NCBI RefSeq assembly: GCF_003261575.2
Contig: NZ_CP036175.1
Location: forward strand, 496,001 to 560,000
Source: Klebsiella huaxiensis
Lineage (GTDB): Bacteria; Pseudomonadota; Gammaproteobacteria; Enterobacterales; Enterobacteriaceae
Direction of reading: 5' to 3'
Length of the DNA: 64,000 nt
Shown here: piece after piece, positions 60,785-64,000 of the stretch
How the letters are laid out: each line of letters opens with the position of its first letter
Position numbering within the stretch: the first letter of the stretch is position 1
Program-made: the position numbers and the translations under genes
Notes under the pieces: model-generated
Told to the model about the DNA's origin: nothing
Databases searched by the model: none
What the model saw: only the letters and a program-made list of their open reading frames with translations

Positions 60785-61000
60785 ATGAGCCACTATCAAC
60801 ATACTAAAGGTAAAATAAAAGATAACGCCATTGAGGCACTACTTCATGACCCCTTGTTCAGGCAGCGAGTTGAGAAGAATAAGAAAGGAAAAGGAAGTTA
60901 CCAGCGTAAAGATAAACATACGGGACGTAATGAGCGGGAGGCCAGTGGCAAGAGAGTTAAGCACTTTTTTACCACTGGCCTTCTGCTTCTAATATTTTAA
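60785..61000 (+). CDS. arfA: Alternative ribosome-rescue factor ArfA
   Basis: Rescues ribosomes stalled at mRNA ends by recruiting release factor 2 when tmRNA fails. The 71-residue frame keeps the family core YQHTKGKIKDNAIEALLHDP and the KNKKGKGSY ribosome-contact sequence, followed by a hydrophobic tail HFFTTGLLLLIF. As in E. coli, the 3' part of the coding region encodes a hairpin (60939-60981), which leads to truncated nonstop mRNA. AGGAG lies 5 nt before the ATG at 60785. Its stop codon abuts the mscL stop on the other strand with no gap. Confidence 0.92.
   Translation: MSHYQHTKGKIKDNAIEALLHDPLFRQRVEKNKKGKGSYQRKDKHTGRNEREASGKRVKHFFTTGLLLLIF
60939..60981 (+). promoter_or_regulatory. Hairpin in the 3' part of arfA
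   Basis: AGGCCAGTGG and CCACTGGCCT form a ten-base-pair stem; the 23-nt loop contains six T residues. In E. coli this element is an RNase III cleavage site and premature terminator that makes arfA mRNA nonstop, so that ArfA is made only when trans-translation fails. On the minus strand it may also help end mscL transcripts. Confidence 0.75.
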
Positions 61001-61414
61001 TTAAGAACGATTGTTTTGTTCTTTTAGCAAGTCACGAATTTCACTGAGCAAGACTTCTTCTTTGCCTGGAGCCGGCGGCGCAGCTGGAGCTTCTTCTTTT
61101 TTGCGGTTTAGTCTATTTATCAGTTTAATTGCCATAAAAATGGCAAATGCAACGATGACAAAGTCAAAAACGTTTTGGATGAATACACCATAGTGCATGA
61201 CGACTGCGGGGATATCCCCCTGTGCATCACGAAGCGTAACCGCAAACTGTTTAAAATCGATCCCGCCAATAAGCAAACCTAGTGGTGGCATAATTATATC
61301 GGCGACTAGCGACGATACAATCTTACCGAATGCGGCACCAATGATGACACCGACGGCCAGGTCAACAACATTACCGCGCATCGCGAATTCGCGAAATTCT
61401 TTTAAAAAACTCAT
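61001..61414 (-). CDS. mscL: Large-conductance mechanosensitive channel MscL
   Basis: Pentameric inner-membrane emergency valve that opens under hypo-osmotic shock. 137 residues: N-terminal amphipathic helix MSFLKEFREFAMRGN, TM1 VVDLAVGVIIGAAFGKIVSS with the pore constriction, periplasmic loop, TM2 VFDFVIVAFAIFMAIKLIN and a charged C-terminal helix. The ATG at 61414 follows AAGGAG on the minus strand; the longer frame to 61474 is not conserved. Confidence 0.96.
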   Translation of the reverse strand: MSFLKEFREFAMRGNVVDLAVGVIIGAAFGKIVSSLVADIIMPPLGLLIGGIDFKQFAVTLRDAQGDIPAVVMHYGVFIQNVFDFVIVAFAIFMAIKLINRLNRKKEEAPAAPPAPGKEEVLLSEIRDLLKEQNNRS

Positions 61415-61530
61415 TTTATTCTCCTTGGGCCAGCTAACACTGATAAGTTTAACAAATGTATTCCTATTTTCCATTGCCAGGTAATAATTGCATAGAAATA
61501 TTATCCATTGATAAATAAGGGATAAAGGAA

Positions 61531-61549
61531 AGGCGCCAGCATGACGCCT
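61531..61549 (-). terminator. Possible terminator after trkA
   Basis: AGGCG / CGCCT with a nine-base loop, followed on the minus strand by TTTCCTTT. It lies 6 nt after the trkA stop; the stem is short. Confidence 0.45.
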
Positions 61550-61554
61550 GAAAA

Positions 61555-62931
61555 CTACAGGAAGAAGGGGCTTGGTTGGAAGAGTCTCTCAACATCGGAG
61601 ATAAATTTTTTGTCAGTGAGGAACATAATGACATGATCGCCTTGTTCAATACGCAGATTGTTATTAGCTATCATGACATCATTACCGCGTACGACAGCAC
61701 CAATGATGGTTCCTGGGGGAAGCTTAATTTCATCAATCGCGCGGCCTACTACTCGCGAAGTGCTCTCATCACCGTGAGCCACAGCTTCGATAGCTTCTGC
61801 AACGCCGCGTCGTAACGAAGAAACGCCGACAATATCCGCCTTGCGAACGTGGCTAAGTAGTGCAGATATTGTTGCCTGCTGTGGTGAGATCGCAATGTCG
61901 ATCACGCTACCCTGAACAAGATCAACATAGGCGCGACGTTGGATGAGTACCATGACTTTTTTGGCCCCCATACGTTTAGCTAACATCGCAGACATAATAT
62001 TGGCTTCATCATCATTGGTGACTGCAATGAAGAGATCAACTTGATCAATATGCTCCTCAGCCAGTAATTCCTGATCTGAGGCGTCTCCGTAAAAGACGAT
62101 GGTATTTTGCAGTTTCTCTGCGAGTTCTGCTGCGCGCTGCTGGTTGCGCTCAATAAGTTTGACGCTGTAATCTTTCTCCAGCCGATGAGCAAGCCCAGCT
62201 CCGATGTTTCCTCCTCCGACCAGCATAATGCGCTTGTAGGGTTTCTCCAGGCGCTGAAGTTCGCTCATTACTGCGCGGATATGCTGAGATGCGGCGATGA
62301 AAAACACTTCGTCACCAGCTTCAACGATTGTTGACCCTTGCGGCCTGATTGGTCGATCGTGGCGGAAAATAGCTGCTACGCGCGTATCAATATGTGGCAT
62401 ATGTTCGCGCATAGTTGAAAGTGCATTACCGACCAGAGGACCGCCATAATAGGCCTTAACCACAGCCAGGCTGACTTTCCCTTCAGCAAAATTAACAACC
62501 TGTAGGGCGCCAGGATACTCAATTAAGCGATATATATTATTAATTACCAGCTGTTCTGGTGCAATCAGATGATCAATAGGGACAGCTTCTGAGTGAAAGA
62601 GTTTATCAGCATCGCGTACATAATCTGGAGAACGGATACGGGCAATACGATTCGGAGTATTAAATAGCGAATAGGCGACCTGACAGGCTACCATGTTGGT
62701 TTCATCTGAGTTGGTGACTGCAACCAGCATGTCTGCATCGTCTGCACCTGCTTCACGTAGTACGCGTGGGTGCGAGCCATGCCCCTGTACTACACGCAGA
62801 TCGAATTTATCCTGCAAGCTGCGAAGACGATCGCCATTAGTATCAACTAGCGTAATATCGTTGTTCTCTCCAACTAGATTTTCCGCCAGAGTTCCGCCTA
62901 CCTGTCCAGCGCCAAGAATAATAATCTTCAT
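61555..62931 (-). CDS. trkA: TrkA, NAD-binding regulatory subunit of the Trk potassium uptake system
   Basis: Cytosolic protein bound to TrkG/TrkH membrane subunits; gates K+ uptake. The 458-residue protein consists of two tandem RCK units: KIIILGAGQVGGTLAENLVG at the start and KRIMLVGGGNIGAGLAHRLE near residue 232, each followed by a TrkA-C domain. The ATG at 62931 matches the E. coli length; the preceding TTG codon is an unlikely start. It follows rsmB by 13 nt. Confidence 0.97.
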   Translation of the reverse strand: MKIIILGAGQVGGTLAENLVGENNDITLVDTNGDRLRSLQDKFDLRVVQGHGSHPRVLREAGADDADMLVAVTNSDETNMVACQVAYSLFNTPNRIARIRSPDYVRDADKLFHSEAVPIDHLIAPEQLVINNIYRLIEYPGALQVVNFAEGKVSLAVVKAYYGGPLVGNALSTMREHMPHIDTRVAAIFRHDRPIRPQGSTIVEAGDEVFFIAASQHIRAVMSELQRLEKPYKRIMLVGGGNIGAGLAHRLEKDYSVKLIERNQQRAAELAEKLQNTIVFYGDASDQELLAEEHIDQVDLFIAVTNDDEANIMSAMLAKRMGAKKVMVLIQRRAYVDLVQGSVIDIAISPQQATISALLSHVRKADIVGVSSLRRGVAEAIEAVAHGDESTSRVVGRAIDEIKLPPGTIIGAVVRGNDVMIANNNLRIEQGDHVIMFLTDKKFISDVERLFQPSPFFL

Positions 62932-62944
62932 CAACAGTGACCTG

Positions 62945-64000
62945 TTATTTCCGGTTTTTAATCAGCTTAGCGTAAAAGAATCCATCACCTTCTTCTGACC
63001 CAGGGAAATTTTGCAATCCTGGTTTCTCAAGCGTTCCCGTTGTGCTCAACTCTGCATCTGATGTGCGAGTAAGGAAAGCTGCAATTTGCTCACAGTTCTC
63101 TTCTGGTAAAATGGAGCAGGTAGCGTAAACCAGTGTTCCGCCGGGCTTTAGATGGGGCCAAATGGCATCAAGAATTTTTGCCTGCAGCTGCGCCAACTCG
63201 GCAATATCACTATCGCGCCGCAACCATTTGATATCCGGATGGCGACGAATAACCCCTGTTGCGGAGCAAGGTGCGTCAAGCAGGATACGATCGAATATTT
63301 CATCACCACACCATTGCGCTGGATAGCACCCATCACCCTGTTTAACCTGCGCCTTGAGGCCAAGGCGTTTAAGATTGTCATAGACGCGGGAAAGTCGCTG
63401 CTCATCGATATCAACGGCCATTACGTTAGCCTGTGGTGCAACTTCCAGGATGTGGGTTGTTTTTCCACCAGGGGCTGCGCAGAGATCGAGAATCCTTTCT
63501 CCGTTCTCAGGAGTCAAATAATGCATACAACCTTGCGCTGAAGCATCCTGGACAGTAACCCAACCTTCATTAAAACCTGGTAAGGAATGAACAGGGGCTG
63601 GAGATGCCAGACGAACAGCATCTGGGTAGTCTGAATGAGCAAAGCCTTGTAATCCTGCTTCTTTCAGTAACGCGAGCCATTCATCGCGAGAATGATGGGT
63701 GCGGTTAACGCGTAACCACATTGGCGGGCGTTGATTATTGGCATCTGCAATCGCTTGCCACTGCTGCGGCCAGGCCTGTTGAATACGTTTAAGTAGCCAT
63801 TTGGGGTGGAGGAAGCGATTTTCGGTTTGCGCAAATTCAGCCAGCAGTTCTTCCTGTTGGCGTTGAAACTGACGCAACACACCGTTAATAAGCCCCTTCA
63901 ACTGAGGACGTTTAACGGAGACTGCACCTTCCACCGTTTCTGCCAGTGCGGCGTGAGCAGGAATGCGGGTGTACAGCAACTGATATAAACCGACCATGAT
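62945..64000 (-). CDS. rsmB: 16S rRNA m5C967 methyltransferase RsmB (5' end outside window)
   Basis: Methylates C967 of 16S rRNA using S-adenosylmethionine. The frame is open to the last base of the window, giving 351 residues of an expected 429 or so; about 78 N-terminal residues of the NusB-like RNA-binding domain are missing. Visible: the rest of that domain, then the NOL1/NOP2/Sun methyltransferase with DLCAAPGGKTTHILE (SAM), LLDAPCSATGV and YATCSILPEENCEQI, which carry the two conserved cysteines. Followed by trkA, as in E. coli. Confidence 0.96.
   Translation of the reverse strand: MMVGLYQLLYTRIPAHAALAETVEGAVSVKRPQLKGLINGVLRQFQRQQEELLAEFAQTENRFLHPKWLLKRIQQAWPQQWQAIADANNQRPPMWLRVNRTHHSRDEWLALLKEAGLQGFAHSDYPDAVRLASPAPVHSLPGFNEGWVTVQDASAQGCMHYLTPENGERILDLCAAPGGKTTHILEVAPQANVMAVDIDEQRLSRVYDNLKRLGLKAQVKQGDGCYPAQWCGDEIFDRILLDAPCSATGVIRRHPDIKWLRRDSDIAELAQLQAKILDAIWPHLKPGGTLVYATCSILPEENCEQIAAFLTRTSDAELSTTGTLEKPGLQNFPGSEEGDGFFYAKLIKNRK

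Overview
The window is chromosomal backbone of an enteric gamma-proteobacterium (Enterobacterales). Nearly every protein matches an Escherichia coli K-12 protein in length and order (compared from memory), but several local differences rule out E. coli itself and point towards a Klebsiella/Raoultella/Enterobacter-like genome: a codA-type gene beside nirB, an nrtR-prs-nadV block between yheT and yheS, no fic/yhfG between ppiA and pabA, no frl genes beside the yhf cluster, and no gsp/chiA block between tufA and rpsJ. The species cannot be fixed from the sequence alone. I see no rRNA, tRNA, insertion sequence, prophage or CRISPR array.

Layout. 1-3.9 kb: the 3' end of damX, then dam-rpe-gph-trpS (DNA adenine methylation, pentose phosphate epimerase, phosphoglycolate phosphatase, Trp-tRNA synthetase). 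4.0-11.5 kb: yhfZ-yhfY-yhfX-yhfW-php-yhfU-yhfT-yhfS, a complete catabolic-looking operon of unknown substrate, with three TTCA-N6-TGAA palindromes placed like operators. 11.5-16.8 kb, minus strand: nirB-nirD-nirC-cysG (cytosolic nitrite reduction, nitrite channel, siroheme synthesis), with an FNR box and a NarL/NarP-type site upstream of nirB. 16.9-19.4 kb: codA-like cytosine deaminase convergent with tsgA. 19.7-22.2 kb: ppiA, pabA, argD. 22.2-25.7 kb: yhfK and crp on the minus strand, yhfA divergent. 25.7-27.9 kb, minus strand: prkB, then yheT-yheU. 28-31.2 kb: nrtR divergent from prs-like and nadV, an NAD salvage unit with its own regulator. 31.3-35.9 kb: yheS (minus), kefG-kefB-yheV. 36-38 kb: slyD, slyX, fkpA. 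38.1-39.9 kb: yheO-tusDCB.

40.0-59.9 kb is the classical translation superlocus: the str operon (rpsL-rpsG-fusA-tufA), the iron pair bfd-bfr and a short prepilin-peptidase gene convergent with bfr, then the S10, spc and alpha operons (rpsJ to rplQ, including secY and rpoA). Its codon use is strongly biased, so long antisense reading frames appear opposite the real genes; they are not genes. 59.9-64 kb: yhdN-zntR and arfA on the plus strand, meeting mscL, trkA and the 3' part of rsmB on the minus strand.

The part most worth following up is the yhf operon with its three matching palindromes. Second is the nrtR-prs-nadV unit, whose NrtR has lost key Nudix glutamates and whose promoter region carries two TGTC-N5-GACA repeats spaced 23 bp. 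Most of the rest is ordinary, well-conserved housekeeping sequence.
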